Shown piece by piece: positions 25,572-33,633 of a stretch of DNA of 64,000 nt. Origin of the DNA: Runella slithyformis DSM 19594 (GTDB lineage: Bacteria; Bacteroidota; Bacteroidia; Cytophagales; Spirosomataceae); contig NC_015703.1 in NCBI RefSeq assembly GCF_000218895.1, forward strand, positions 4,043,001 to 4,107,000, read 5' to 3'. The notes below the pieces were generated by a model. That model was not told the DNA's origin and searched no databases. It saw only the letters and a program-made list of their open reading frames with translations. The position numbers and the translations under genes were made by a program. Every line of letters begins with the position of its first letter. The first letter of the stretch is position 1.

Positions 25572-26465
25572 TTGATGCTATTCCGTGCCTATACGTTAAC
25601 AATTGATTCCGATATTGACCTTCAACTTCCCCCCGGATACGGCAAAGCCGATATTGTCTTTGAAAAAGTACCGTTGTCACGGGAGAAGTTATGGCAGACG
25701 CAGATCTATCGTAAGGGGGTCAGGGCAAAATTTGGAGGAACCCGCGAAGAGGCCCTGCTGGAGTGGGAAGGAATAGCCCGCTTCAAAGTACTGGCAGGGG
25801 GGCGTTTACTGTACCAAAACCTGACGGAAGATGCCGGGGTCTTTAGGCTCTTTATTTTGAGCGAAGCACTGGGGATGGTATTGTTTCAACGTAACCTTTT
25901 TTTGCTCCACGGAAGTGCGGTCAAACTCGGCATGAAGGCCACTGTCTTTATAGGGCGGCCGGGGGCGGGCAAATCAACGACTGTTTCGGCGATGGCGCAG
26001 CAGGGACATTCTATCCTGAGCGACGATCTGACGGCCGTGTGGTTTGATGAAAAACAACAGCCGTATGTATTACCCGGTTTTCCCGAACTGAAGATTTGGG
26101 AAAGTGCGGTTGATCATTTAGGTTTTGACAAAAGCCTTTTGCAGCCGGCTTTTGAAGGACATACCAAATTTTTGTATCAGCAATCGGAAACGAACTTTCC
26201 CGCAGAGCCCGTGCCGCTGGAGCAAATCATCATTCTGCAACGACCGTATTCCCAACGGACCGGGACCGTAAAATTAACAGAGGCACCGGTTGAATTGTTT
26301 CGTCATTTTCCGCTTCCCGTACGCCTGTTACAGGGAAATTACCTCCAAAGGCATTTTGAGGATTCCATTCGAATCAGACGTGCCGTGCCTATTCTGAAAG
26401 TACCGCGCCCGAAGAATTTTTCAGCGCTGAAACAATGGATAGCGCAATGGCCGATCTCAGATTAA
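25572..26465 (+). CDS. HPr-kinase-like P-loop protein of lasso-type clusters
   Basis: The 297-residue protein has a Walker A motif GRPGAGKST (128-136) inside a GSAVKLG...FIG context, then LSDDLTAVW, matching the HPr kinase/phosphorylase C-terminal fold seen in RiPP clusters. Characterised relatives phosphorylate the C-terminal serine of lasso peptides (paeninodin type). The N-terminal 100 residues are a variable beta-domain. It lies 39 nt after the B2-like gene. Its 3' end overlaps the convergent GSCFA gene by 4 bp. Confidence 0.78.
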   Translation: MMLFRAYTLTIDSDIDLQLPPGYGKADIVFEKVPLSREKLWQTQIYRKGVRAKFGGTREEALLEWEGIARFKVLAGGRLLYQNLTEDAGVFRLFILSEALGMVLFQRNLFLLHGSAVKLGMKATVFIGRPGAGKSTTVSAMAQQGHSILSDDLTAVWFDEKQQPYVLPGFPELKIWESAVDHLGFDKSLLQPAFEGHTKFLYQQSETNFPAEPVPLEQIIILQRPYSQRTGTVKLTEAPVELFRHFPLPVRLLQGNYLQRHFEDSIRIRRAVPILKVPRPKNFSALKQWIAQWPISD

Positions 26466-27448
26466 TACTTTATCGCTTGAAGTTGTTGTTGAATGGCATC
26501 AAGTTCAGCATCGACCCCGACGGTCCCGCTTATCATCTGCAATTTTTTCAGCAGGTTTTCTAAAAACGACCGATGGGCTGCGGTGTTGGGCTGTTGCGGC
26601 CGGTGGGCCATTTCCTGCCTCATCTTTTGCCATTCTTTCGTAAATTGTTTGAGCGAATGATCAAAGTACGCTTCCGAAAATTTTTGAAAAATATACTCTT
26701 CGGCCATTTCGTTAGGATGAATAAGGTCCGATTTGTAAAATCGGTAGTCGCGCAGGTCGTCCAGCAATAGCTCGTACGCCGGAAAATAAGATACCATCTC
26801 CAGCGATTCGCTCAATTCATGACAGGCTACCCTCAGAATGGATTTACTGACGGCATTGAGCGGCAGGGTATCGCGTGTATGACGTACTGGACTGACGGTC
26901 AGAATAATACGGATGGCGGGATTTGCGGCTCGCAGCAGGGCGTACAGTTGCCTGAAATCTTCCGTAATGGTTTGAAGGGGCAAAAGCTCTTTTCGAAATT
27001 GTTTATTCGGCATTTTATGGCAGTTGGCCACAATATGCCCGGCGGTTAGTTCTCGATAGACATAAGCGGTACCCAACGTGATAATCAGCCATTTGGCACT
27101 CAATAGCCGATCACGAACCTGATGCAGTTGTTGGGTCAATTGGGCCTTCAATTCTTCTTGGGTAGCAGCCCACCACGAAGAGTGGAAATCGTAGTGAAAC
27201 GATATGCCTTGGTTTTCAAGGTATAGAGCGTCGTCGGGAAGCTGATAAAGGAGTGCCTGTCGGAGCAGCTTTGTAATGGAAAGCGGGTTAAAAACGGTCC
27301 CGAATGGATTGGCTAAAGCGGATATTTTGGTATCAATCAGTTTCTGACCTATCACCTCTGCAAAACACGACCCTATCGTCAGAACAGGCGTGTGAAGAGA
27401 AATTTTTTCACTGTTTTGTGTAATGGGAATTTCGGTTCGAAAATGCAC
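26462..27448 (-). CDS. GSCFA-domain protein
   Basis: The 328-residue protein carries the name-giving motif GSCFAE (26-31) near the N-terminus, followed by ANPFGTVFNPLS and, later, SPVRHTRD and a DLIHPNEMAEEYIF block. These mark an SGNH-hydrolase-like fold, the GSCFA family, suggesting an esterase or acyltransferase acting on a carbohydrate or cell-envelope substrate. It is convergent with the kinase-like gene. Whether it belongs to the RiPP-like cluster is unclear. Confidence 0.8.
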   Translation of the reverse strand: MHFRTEIPITQNSEKISLHTPVLTIGSCFAEVIGQKLIDTKISALANPFGTVFNPLSITKLLRQALLYQLPDDALYLENQGISFHYDFHSSWWAATQEELKAQLTQQLHQVRDRLLSAKWLIITLGTAYVYRELTAGHIVANCHKMPNKQFRKELLPLQTITEDFRQLYALLRAANPAIRIILTVSPVRHTRDTLPLNAVSKSILRVACHELSESLEMVSYFPAYELLLDDLRDYRFYKSDLIHPNEMAEEYIFQKFSEAYFDHSLKQFTKEWQKMRQEMAHRPQQPNTAAHRSFLENLLKKLQMISGTVGVDAELDAIQQQLQAIKY

Positions 27449-27469
27449 GGGGAGAAAACATAAAATAGT

Positions 27470-27800
27470 TTAAAAGAAGGGCGTTGAAGCGGAAAGGGAC
27501 GCTTTCAGGTCCTCCGCAAACGCCACGATTACACCGATTATATCGGCAATTTGAGGAATAGCCAAAGAGGTTTTTTGTAATAATTTAGTGACAAAAGCCC
27601 GCTCCTTTTCGGCACGTGCTATTTCCATCCCTTCTTTGATACCTGTTCAATTTCTTCTTTTCTGCCTTCATACAGCCCCTGTCTTTTGGCTCTGTCTAAC
27701 ACAAATTTTTCCGGGCCCATAGATGTTTGAAAGTTAGCAAGTTGATTGAACGTTTCCTCAAATGTAAGAATGGAACGTTCATTATCAAAAAGAATCTACC
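27470..27800 (-). pseudogene. Relic of an Rpn-type PD-(D/E)XK nuclease/transposase-like gene
   Basis: Read in two frames the minus strand gives an Rpn-family C-terminal tail: DNERSILTFEETFNQL, then RAKRQGLYEGRKEEIEQ, a one-base frame change near 27640, and IARAEKERAFVTKLL with SLAIPQIADIIGV to a stop at 27470-27472. The alternating EGRKEE and EKER helices are typical of these proteins. The N-terminal nuclease domain is not recognisable upstream. The 540-bp gap before the DUF5723 gene is therefore mostly relic sequence. Confidence 0.6.
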
Positions 27801-27987
27801 GTTTTAAAAAACGCATCAATGACCTGATTTTCTCTTTCGAAACAGCCTTATTCAGCAGGCCCGCAGCGCATCGTCGCGTTTTATTCTCTTTGGGGTATTG
27901 GGTAAACAGAATTATTTCCGAACCTATTTTTCGCATTTTTGGCACACTTTTCGTTTTATCCACAAGACAACATTGAGACACCTGCTT

Positions 27988-29412
27988 ATGAAACGGAACA
28001 CATTGCCTGCCCTGTTATTGTTTACTTTATGTTTTCAGAGGCTTTGCGCACAGGAGTTTATCGGGCAGCACAGCAGCAATTATGCGGGTATCAATCGAGC
28101 TACGTTCAACCCGTCGTCCATTGCCGGGACGCGCTATCGGTATCATATCAACCTGATCTCGTTCAACGCCACGGTCAACAATCGTTATTTTAAATATTTT
28201 CGAACGGATGCCCTTTTTCATCCCTTCAAAAATCCCTACACCGAAACCGATATGTACGGCAAATCTAAGTTGACCGGCACGCTGACGCAGGGCGAACACG
28301 TCAACGTAATGGCTGAACTCAGAACGCCGTCGGGCTATGTAGGATTGGGTAAAAACAACTGGCTGGTGGTGGGTTTTCAGTCCCGAATGAGAGGATTTGT
28401 GCAAGGGTCGGGCGTACCTTCGGTGATTTTTGACAGTTATAAAAACCGCCTTGACGACGGCCTTACGAAGGCTTCGTCGGGGAGCTTTAAGGATTTTACG
28501 TTCAATCAACATTCGTTTTTTGAAACCGGGCTGACGTTTGCGGCTATGCCGATACGCATTGAGGGACTGATTCGGGTCAAAGTGGGAGCGACAATCAAAC
28601 GACTTTCGGGAGCGCGGAACGTGTATCTTAACATCTGGAGCGCCAATTATCAGGTTCGTCCGCTGAAGCAGGAAGAATATGTACTGGATCTGTCTAATGT
28701 AAACTATGAATACGGTTATACGCAACCGATTCAATCGTTTGGGCTGAGTAGTTTATTTTCATCAGATTACGGCTCAGGTACGGCGCTGGATTTAGGCGCA
28801 ACCGTAGAGTTGGGGCGCATCAGGAACCATTCGCAGGACCGCGCCAACTACATTCTGCGTCTGGGAGCTGCGATTACGGAGGCGGGTAAAATTACCTATC
28901 CTGCTACGGGAAAACAATACAGCGGAACGCTCAGTAAACTGACCGTCAATCAGGAAAAAATGATTGATATAGGAAATAACTCCGTTAAACATCTGGAAGC
29001 CACTTTCGGAAAATCCAACTCGCGCGACTATAGTTACAGTACACAACTCCTGCGTACGGTCAATCTGGATGCCGATGTGCAGTTTGCACCCTCGTTTTTT
29101 ATAAATGCCACTTGGATAAAGCCAACGAATACGGGTGCGCTGCCCACTTACCTTTACCAACCCGAGCTATTTTCACTTACCTCCCGTTTTGAAGGAGAAG
29201 ATGTAGAATTTACGCTGCCCATAACCTGGATTCAGGGCAATCAAAACCCAACCTTTGGGTTTTCGGTACGTTTTGGCCCCGCTTACATAGGCTTCAGTAA
29301 TTTTGGGGCGCTTGCGAGCCGAAGTGTACAGCCGCGAGGCTCAATGGCTTATTTCGGAATCCAATTGTGGAAACTGAACGAAAAAGCGTTAACCAAAAGA
29401 AAGAAAAGTTAG
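27988..29412 (+). CDS. DUF5723 family outer-membrane-type protein
   Basis: The ATG at 27988 gives 474 residues starting with a clear signal peptide (MKRNTLPALLLFTL to AQE). The open frame extends 30 codons upstream without a signal-like start. The mature sequence begins with the SSNYAGINRATFNPSSIAG segment characteristic of DUF5723 and continues as many amphipathic beta-strands ending in YFGIQLWKLN, suggesting a barrel. Its function is unknown; members often accompany T9SS-rich genomes. Confidence 0.78.
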   Translation: MKRNTLPALLLFTLCFQRLCAQEFIGQHSSNYAGINRATFNPSSIAGTRYRYHINLISFNATVNNRYFKYFRTDALFHPFKNPYTETDMYGKSKLTGTLTQGEHVNVMAELRTPSGYVGLGKNNWLVVGFQSRMRGFVQGSGVPSVIFDSYKNRLDDGLTKASSGSFKDFTFNQHSFFETGLTFAAMPIRIEGLIRVKVGATIKRLSGARNVYLNIWSANYQVRPLKQEEYVLDLSNVNYEYGYTQPIQSFGLSSLFSSDYGSGTALDLGATVELGRIRNHSQDRANYILRLGAAITEAGKITYPATGKQYSGTLSKLTVNQEKMIDIGNNSVKHLEATFGKSNSRDYSYSTQLLRTVNLDADVQFAPSFFINATWIKPTNTGALPTYLYQPELFSLTSRFEGEDVEFTLPITWIQGNQNPTFGFSVRFGPAYIGFSNFGALASRSVQPRGSMAYFGIQLWKLNEKALTKRKKS

Positions 29413-29541
29413 CAGGTTGAGGGATATAGCATAACCTATGCGCTAATCGTTGTATGTTAATATTTGAAAGCAACCTATTTCAGGCAATTACAATTCTACA
29501 TTCATTACTCGTCATTCTACATTCATCACTCGCCATTCCCC

Positions 29542-29877
29542 CTATCCGCCTGCTTTTTTAGCTTTGTAGCCTTTGGCCAACAGCCACGTCAGAATCTTAT
29601 CTCTAAAATCTCCCTGAATCAATATCTCACGGTCTTTGGCGGTGCCTCCCGTGCCGCAGAGGGTTTTGAGTTGTTTGGCCAAATCCTCCATATCTCCCGT
29701 TTTTCCCGTCCATCCTTTGATGGCGGTCACCACTTTGCCGCCGCCTTTGCGTTCGAGCCAAACTTTCAATTCCTGCTGACCGGGTGTGGGTGTCTCAGAT
29801 TCTTCGTCAGAATCGTCGTTGTATTGGAAGTTGGGATCGGTGGAATAAACGATGCCGCTGCGCTGCTTTTTTGACAT
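29542..29877 (-). CDS. SUI1-family translation initiation factor (YciH-like)
   Basis: At 111 residues it has a variable acidic N-terminus and a SUI1 core (about 38-108): LKVWLERKGGGKVVTAIKG, then LAKQLKTLCGTGGTAKD and ILIQGDFRDKILTWLL. Bacterial SUI1 proteins are homologous to eIF1 and affect initiation fidelity, though they are not essential in E. coli. It is divergent from a small lipoprotein gene across a gap carrying two palindromes. Confidence 0.88.
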   Translation of the reverse strand: MSKKQRSGIVYSTDPNFQYNDDSDEESETPTPGQQELKVWLERKGGGKVVTAIKGWTGKTGDMEDLAKQLKTLCGTGGTAKDREILIQGDFRDKILTWLLAKGYKAKKAGG

Positions 29878-29937
29878 GATCTAAAGTTTTGACCCTCGAA
29901 ATAGCATCTTTTTGGGCAGTTTTTCAAGGATTACGTT

Positions 29938-29975
29938 TCAAATCATCATTTGAGACGTGTCAAATCATGTTTTGA
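29938..29975. promoter_or_regulatory. Twin palindromes, candidate operator pair
   Basis: TCAAATCATCATTTGA (29938-29953) and TCAAATCATGTTTTGA (29960-29975) are near-identical dyads whose starts are 22 bp apart, about two helical turns, and each is followed by a CGTG. They lie between the divergent SUI1 and lipoprotein genes. Confidence 0.45.
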
Positions 29976-30052
29976 AGCGTGGAAGGGTTGGCCCTGAACC
30001 ACTTTTGCATCACCCATCGCAACGGAGCGGTTGGCTAACCAACTTATAAACC

Positions 30053-30406
30053 ATGAAAAAGGTATTGTCAGCATTCATTATCACTTTGGTATTCGTCGGC
30101 ACGTCGTGCCGGACACTTACTTCCACCACCTATATTAAAGCGCAGGACAGCTTTATCTTGGGTAACAACGAACACGGAAGTTATTCAGTAAAACTCAAGA
30201 ATAGATCGGCCAACGAGGTACAACTTTGGAAAGCACCGATTGGCGGCGGGCAGCATTCTCCCGTGACCGTAAAACCCAACGAAACCGTTAAAACAAACGT
30301 GGACAAAAACACGGCCTTACGCATCGAAAATAAATCCAATGAACAAGTGGCCGTTGAGCTTTTGGTCAAAGGAGACACAGGCCTTTCAATGGGGTACAAA
30401 AACTGA
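30053..30406 (+). CDS. Small lipoprotein, unknown
   Basis: The 117-residue product has a signal peptide with lipobox VGTSC (Cys19) and a short beta-rich domain (VKLKNRSANEVQLW, then VTVKPNETVKTNV). No family is recognised. The next gene, 29 nt downstream, encodes a similarly sized secreted protein with a comparable beta-strand pattern, so the two may be distant paralogues in one operon. Confidence 0.6.
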   Translation: MKKVLSAFIITLVFVGTSCRTLTSTTYIKAQDSFILGNNEHGSYSVKLKNRSANEVQLWKAPIGGGQHSPVTVKPNETVKTNVDKNTALRIENKSNEQVAVELLVKGDTGLSMGYKN

Positions 30407-30434
30407 TTTCCGGATTTTATAAATTGATTGAATT

Positions 30435-30797
30435 ATGAAAAAGCAGACATTCATCATCGCCCTGATTATTGTTTCTTTAGGATTTACCTCATCCCTTCTT
30501 GCGCAGGAAAAACTTGGGAATAACCCAAAAACAATAACCGTAACCTTCAAAAATAACAGCCTTTTGGTGCGGAAGTATTCGTTTATCACCTACGCACCCA
30601 ACGAAACCGGCAACGGTACAACGGCAGATTTTATGTTGCCCTATGCTACCAAAGAGTTTAAAGTAGTGCCGGGCACAAAGTTCTATTTGGCTTCTCAAAA
30701 AGAAGTAAGAGTAGTCATGAGTGGTAATCGACTTGCAGGTGCCCCTTTTTATATTGCCAAGATCGAAGACGATGGAAAAACGGTTAATTTGCGATAA
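30435..30797 (+). CDS. Small secreted protein, unknown
   Basis: This 120-residue protein has a signal peptide ending LLAQE and a beta-rich mature domain (TITVTFKNNSLL, FKVVPGTKFYL, VRVVMSG). It lacks cysteines. Strand pattern and size resemble the preceding lipoprotein, but the identity is too low to be sure of homology by eye. A periplasmic or outer-surface location is predicted. Confidence 0.6.
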   Translation: MKKQTFIIALIIVSLGFTSSLLAQEKLGNNPKTITVTFKNNSLLVRKYSFITYAPNETGNGTTADFMLPYATKEFKVVPGTKFYLASQKEVRVVMSGNRLAGAPFYIAKIEDDGKTVNLR

Positions 30798-30890
30798 GAG
30801 TAAAATCCGTTTTTTTATAACAGCTATGAACATTGTTTTTTGAAAAGGTATTGGAGGCCAACAACTTATTAAATGTTTAAAAATAGAAAT

Positions 30891-31571
30891 ATGAAAAAGA
30901 TAGTGCTTGTCATTGTGTTGTTTAGTCTTATTGGCCTGATGGCTCAGGCGCAGCGCGAGCCCTTGAGAGGCACGGGTAAGTTAGTATCTAAAACCTTTGA
31001 TTTTCGTGATTTCGACAAAGTGCATTTAGAGGATTTGGACGGCAAAATTGACATCGAAATTGGTAAAACGTTCTCGGTAAAAATCGACATTGATGAAAAT
31101 CTGGAGCTGTTGCTGTACGTCACTAAAGAAGAAAAAGAGGGGGTGTTGACCATTGGCCTGAAAGGAAACACCAACAATAAACTTTACGTGGAAGATACGC
31201 GTATAAAAGTGAAAGTGACCATGCCGGAAGCCTCCGTGATTCGTCATCGCGGCAACAGCGCTTTGCACATTACGGGGATTATAGGACGATATTTTCGATT
31301 GGAAAATAATGGCAATGGCGATGCGGGCTTGCAGGGAAGTATCGATGAACTTGACATCAAAAAGAATGGCAACGGCGATGTCAATGCGAAAAATCTGATC
31401 GCCAAAAAAGCCAAAGTTAAATGCTATGGCAATGGAAATGTAGACGTAAACGCCCAAATCTCGCTCACAGCGCACGGTTCGGGTAACGGAAACGTAGTAC
31501 AATTCGGCCCCGGGAAAATTGAACCTATGTCGGGGATAACCGGCAACGGAGAGGTCAGCGTAAAGCGCTGA
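30891..31571 (+). CDS. GIN (DUF2807) domain secreted protein
   Basis: I prefer the ATG at 30891 (MKKIVLVIVLFS), which gives a clean signal peptide ending AQA and 226 residues; a start six codons earlier is possible. The mature part has the DUF2807 beginning (VSKTFDFRDFDKVHLEDL) and a right-handed beta-helix-like region with repeated NGNGD turns (about residues 140-215). Such domains are thought to be adhesin-like surface proteins in Bacteroidota. Function is unproven. Confidence 0.78.
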   Translation: MKKIVLVIVLFSLIGLMAQAQREPLRGTGKLVSKTFDFRDFDKVHLEDLDGKIDIEIGKTFSVKIDIDENLELLLYVTKEEKEGVLTIGLKGNTNNKLYVEDTRIKVKVTMPEASVIRHRGNSALHITGIIGRYFRLENNGNGDAGLQGSIDELDIKKNGNGDVNAKNLIAKKAKVKCYGNGNVDVNAQISLTAHGSGNGNVVQFGPGKIEPMSGITGNGEVSVKR

Positions 31572-31617
31572 AAACAAAAGAATCGCTAAGCAGGTTGTTA
31601 TATCAGCGCCCTTTTTT

Positions 31618-32757
31618 ATGTCTATTTATCAAACGCCTCTGCAATTCGGTTATTTTTTAGCATTGCTTTTCGCAGTTTTACTGTGGTTTCGGGGCTGGCA
31701 GGAAGAGCGACTTTCCGACAGATTTTTGGGATGGGTTATGTTTTTCCTGGCCATGGAGATTCAGGATTATACGTTTGGGTTTTCCGGAATCAACATTCTT
31801 TGGGAAAAATTTGACGGTTTCCCGCGTTATTTTCATCTCGCTTTTGCCCCCACGATTTACTTTTACCTGAAAGCCCAGATCAATCGCGATTTTCGGTTCA
31901 AAGCAGCCCACTTGTGGCATTATTTGTTCTATGCGATTTACTTTCTGGTCAATTTCGGGGTCTTCATACAGGGTAAAAAGGCCGTAGATACCTTTCGCAG
32001 CTCGGAATGGTCGTATTGGTTGGGCTGGCTGGAGAGTATTGCGATTTGGGGCTCTTATATTTATTATTTCTACCAATCGCTGCGTCTTTACAAAGACTAC
32101 CGCCGTTGGGCCGAGACTCAGTTTTCAGACACCGAAACCATCAGTTTTGTCTGGCTCCGCAATTTTATTTACCTCATTATTGCGGGCGAAGTGTTCAAAT
32201 TTGGCTGGTCAGTTGCCGACCGCGCCTTAGGTGATTTACCCTTTGAACAGGATTGGTGGTGGCACCTGCTGACGGTGGCCATTATCTGCTACGTAGGCAT
32301 CAAGGGATACGCTCAGCATCAGCCCACCAAGTTGGCATTTAAAGGAAAACTTGTAGAAGACAGGATATTACCGTTAGGAAATGAGCCGTCACCGCCGATA
32401 ATCAGCTCTTCCGCCGTGCCGAATACAGATTATTTGGAATGGAAACCGAAGATCGAGCAACTGTTCAGAGAACAGAAGTTGTACCTCGAACCCGAACTTT
32501 CGTTGAGCGATTTAGCCACCAAACTCAAAACCAACACGTCGGTCCTGTCGGCGGCCATCAATCAGAATTTTGGCAAAAACTTCAATGATTTCGTAAACGA
32601 ATACCGCGTAGAAGAAGTCAAACGCCAACTCAAAGACCCCGCCAACGCGCACTTATCGCTGTTGGGCGTAGCGCTGGAATGCGGCTTTAATTCAAAATCC
32701 ACTTTCAACCGCGCGTTTAAGAAATTTACGGGGCAATCACCGAAGGAATTTGTGTAG
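31618..32757 (+). CDS. Membrane-bound AraC-family transcriptional regulator
   Basis: The first 250 of 379 residues form about seven membrane helices. The last 110 are a cytoplasmic AraC/XylS double helix-turn-helix, with LSLSDLATKLKTNTSVLS and ALECGFNSKSTFNRAFKKFTG as recognition helices. This arrangement links an unknown membrane-sensed signal directly to DNA binding. Only 59 bp separate it from the crtW-like gene on the same strand, so carotenoid ketolation may be one target; that is inference. Confidence 0.85.
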   Translation: MSIYQTPLQFGYFLALLFAVLLWFRGWQEERLSDRFLGWVMFFLAMEIQDYTFGFSGINILWEKFDGFPRYFHLAFAPTIYFYLKAQINRDFRFKAAHLWHYLFYAIYFLVNFGVFIQGKKAVDTFRSSEWSYWLGWLESIAIWGSYIYYFYQSLRLYKDYRRWAETQFSDTETISFVWLRNFIYLIIAGEVFKFGWSVADRALGDLPFEQDWWWHLLTVAIICYVGIKGYAQHQPTKLAFKGKLVEDRILPLGNEPSPPIISSSAVPNTDYLEWKPKIEQLFREQKLYLEPELSLSDLATKLKTNTSVLSAAINQNFGKNFNDFVNEYRVEEVKRQLKDPANAHLSLLGVALECGFNSKSTFNRAFKKFTGQSPKEFV

Positions 32758-32816
32758 TTGTTGCACGATGAGAACAAAAGGTCCGATGTTTTCGTTAAAA
32801 TTGCATAACCGCTTTT

Positions 32817-33545
32817 GTGATGTCCATGATTCCCGTTATCAAACCTACCGACATTGGCCAAAAAGGGCTTTGGATTGCCTTTGCGGTGCTGTTGTTGTGG
32901 TTTGCAAGTTTGGCTTTTTTGCTTCAATACCCTCTTGACTTTCGCGACCCGTTGGTGTATGTGTTTGTATTGCTGCAAATGCACCTCTATACGGGTGTGT
33001 TCATTACGGCTCACGACTCCATTCACGGCGTAGTAGCTCCTCACAACAGGCGGCTTAACTATTGGATAGGCTTTCTAAGTGCTTCATTGTTTGCGTTTAA
33101 CAATTACAAACAACTCTCGTCCAAACATCATTTACACCACCGCCATGCCGCCACTTCCGATGACCCGGACTATCACGACGGACACCCTAATTTCTTCCTA
33201 TGGTTCATTGCTTTTGCCAAAGAGTACGTTTCGGTAGTGCAGGTGCTGTTGATGGCCGTTACGTACAACATTTTGAAATTGTGGTTCCCGTGGGAGAATC
33301 TGGTGGTGTTTTGGATGATTCCTGCGGTATTGAGCACGTTTCAGTTATTTTATTTCGGTACCTATTTGCCCCATCGCGGTGAGCACCATAATCCTCCCCT
33401 CAACGCCCGCAGTCAATCGCTCAACCACATAAAGGCGTTTTTGAGCTGCTACTTTTTCGGGTATCATCTGGAACACCATGCCTATCCGTACTTGCCCTGG
33501 TGGCAACTGCCCAAGGCGCGGGAGCGAATGGAGGCTGAAAAGTAA
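32817..33545 (+). CDS. crtW: Beta-carotene ketolase (CrtW-like)
   Basis: This 242-residue membrane protein has the histidine boxes of the fatty-acid-hydroxylase/CrtW superfamily: H66DSIH70, H104HLHHRH110, the FGTYLPHR segment (180-187) and FFGYHLEHH (213-221). The TYLPHR and GYHLEHH wording is characteristic of CrtW rather than of lipid desaturases. CrtW inserts a keto group at C4 of a beta-ionone ring using di-iron and O2. With cruF at 3.3 kb it suggests a 4-keto, 1'-hydroxy monocyclic carotenoid such as flexixanthin. A phytoene pathway is not in the window. Confidence 0.8.
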   Translation: MMSMIPVIKPTDIGQKGLWIAFAVLLLWFASLAFLLQYPLDFRDPLVYVFVLLQMHLYTGVFITAHDSIHGVVAPHNRRLNYWIGFLSASLFAFNNYKQLSSKHHLHHRHAATSDDPDYHDGHPNFFLWFIAFAKEYVSVVQVLLMAVTYNILKLWFPWENLVVFWMIPAVLSTFQLFYFGTYLPHRGEHHNPPLNARSQSLNHIKAFLSCYFFGYHLEHHAYPYLPWWQLPKARERMEAEK

Positions 33546-33567
33546 GGAGCGGTTTCCTGTATGTTTT

Positions 33568-33600
33568 TTTGCGGCTGTTCCGAGAAGTCTTCTAACTTTG
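33568..33600 (+). promoter_or_regulatory. Bacteroidota-type promoter of the hsd operon
   Basis: TTTG (33568-33571), 21 bp, then TAACTTTG (33593-33600) match the -33/-7 consensus with normal spacing. The hsdM ATG follows 34 nt later, consistent with a short leader. Confidence 0.75.
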
Positions 33601-33633
33601 GAACTTAATATAGCCTCAAAGATTCAAAACTTC

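Noticed and set aside
29464-29874. Plus-strand frame over the SUI1 gene
   Set aside because: Antisense shadow of a clear SUI1-family gene.
33478-33633. Upstream extension of hsdM
   Set aside because: Overlaps the crtW-like coding sequence and lies across the promoter at 33568-33600.
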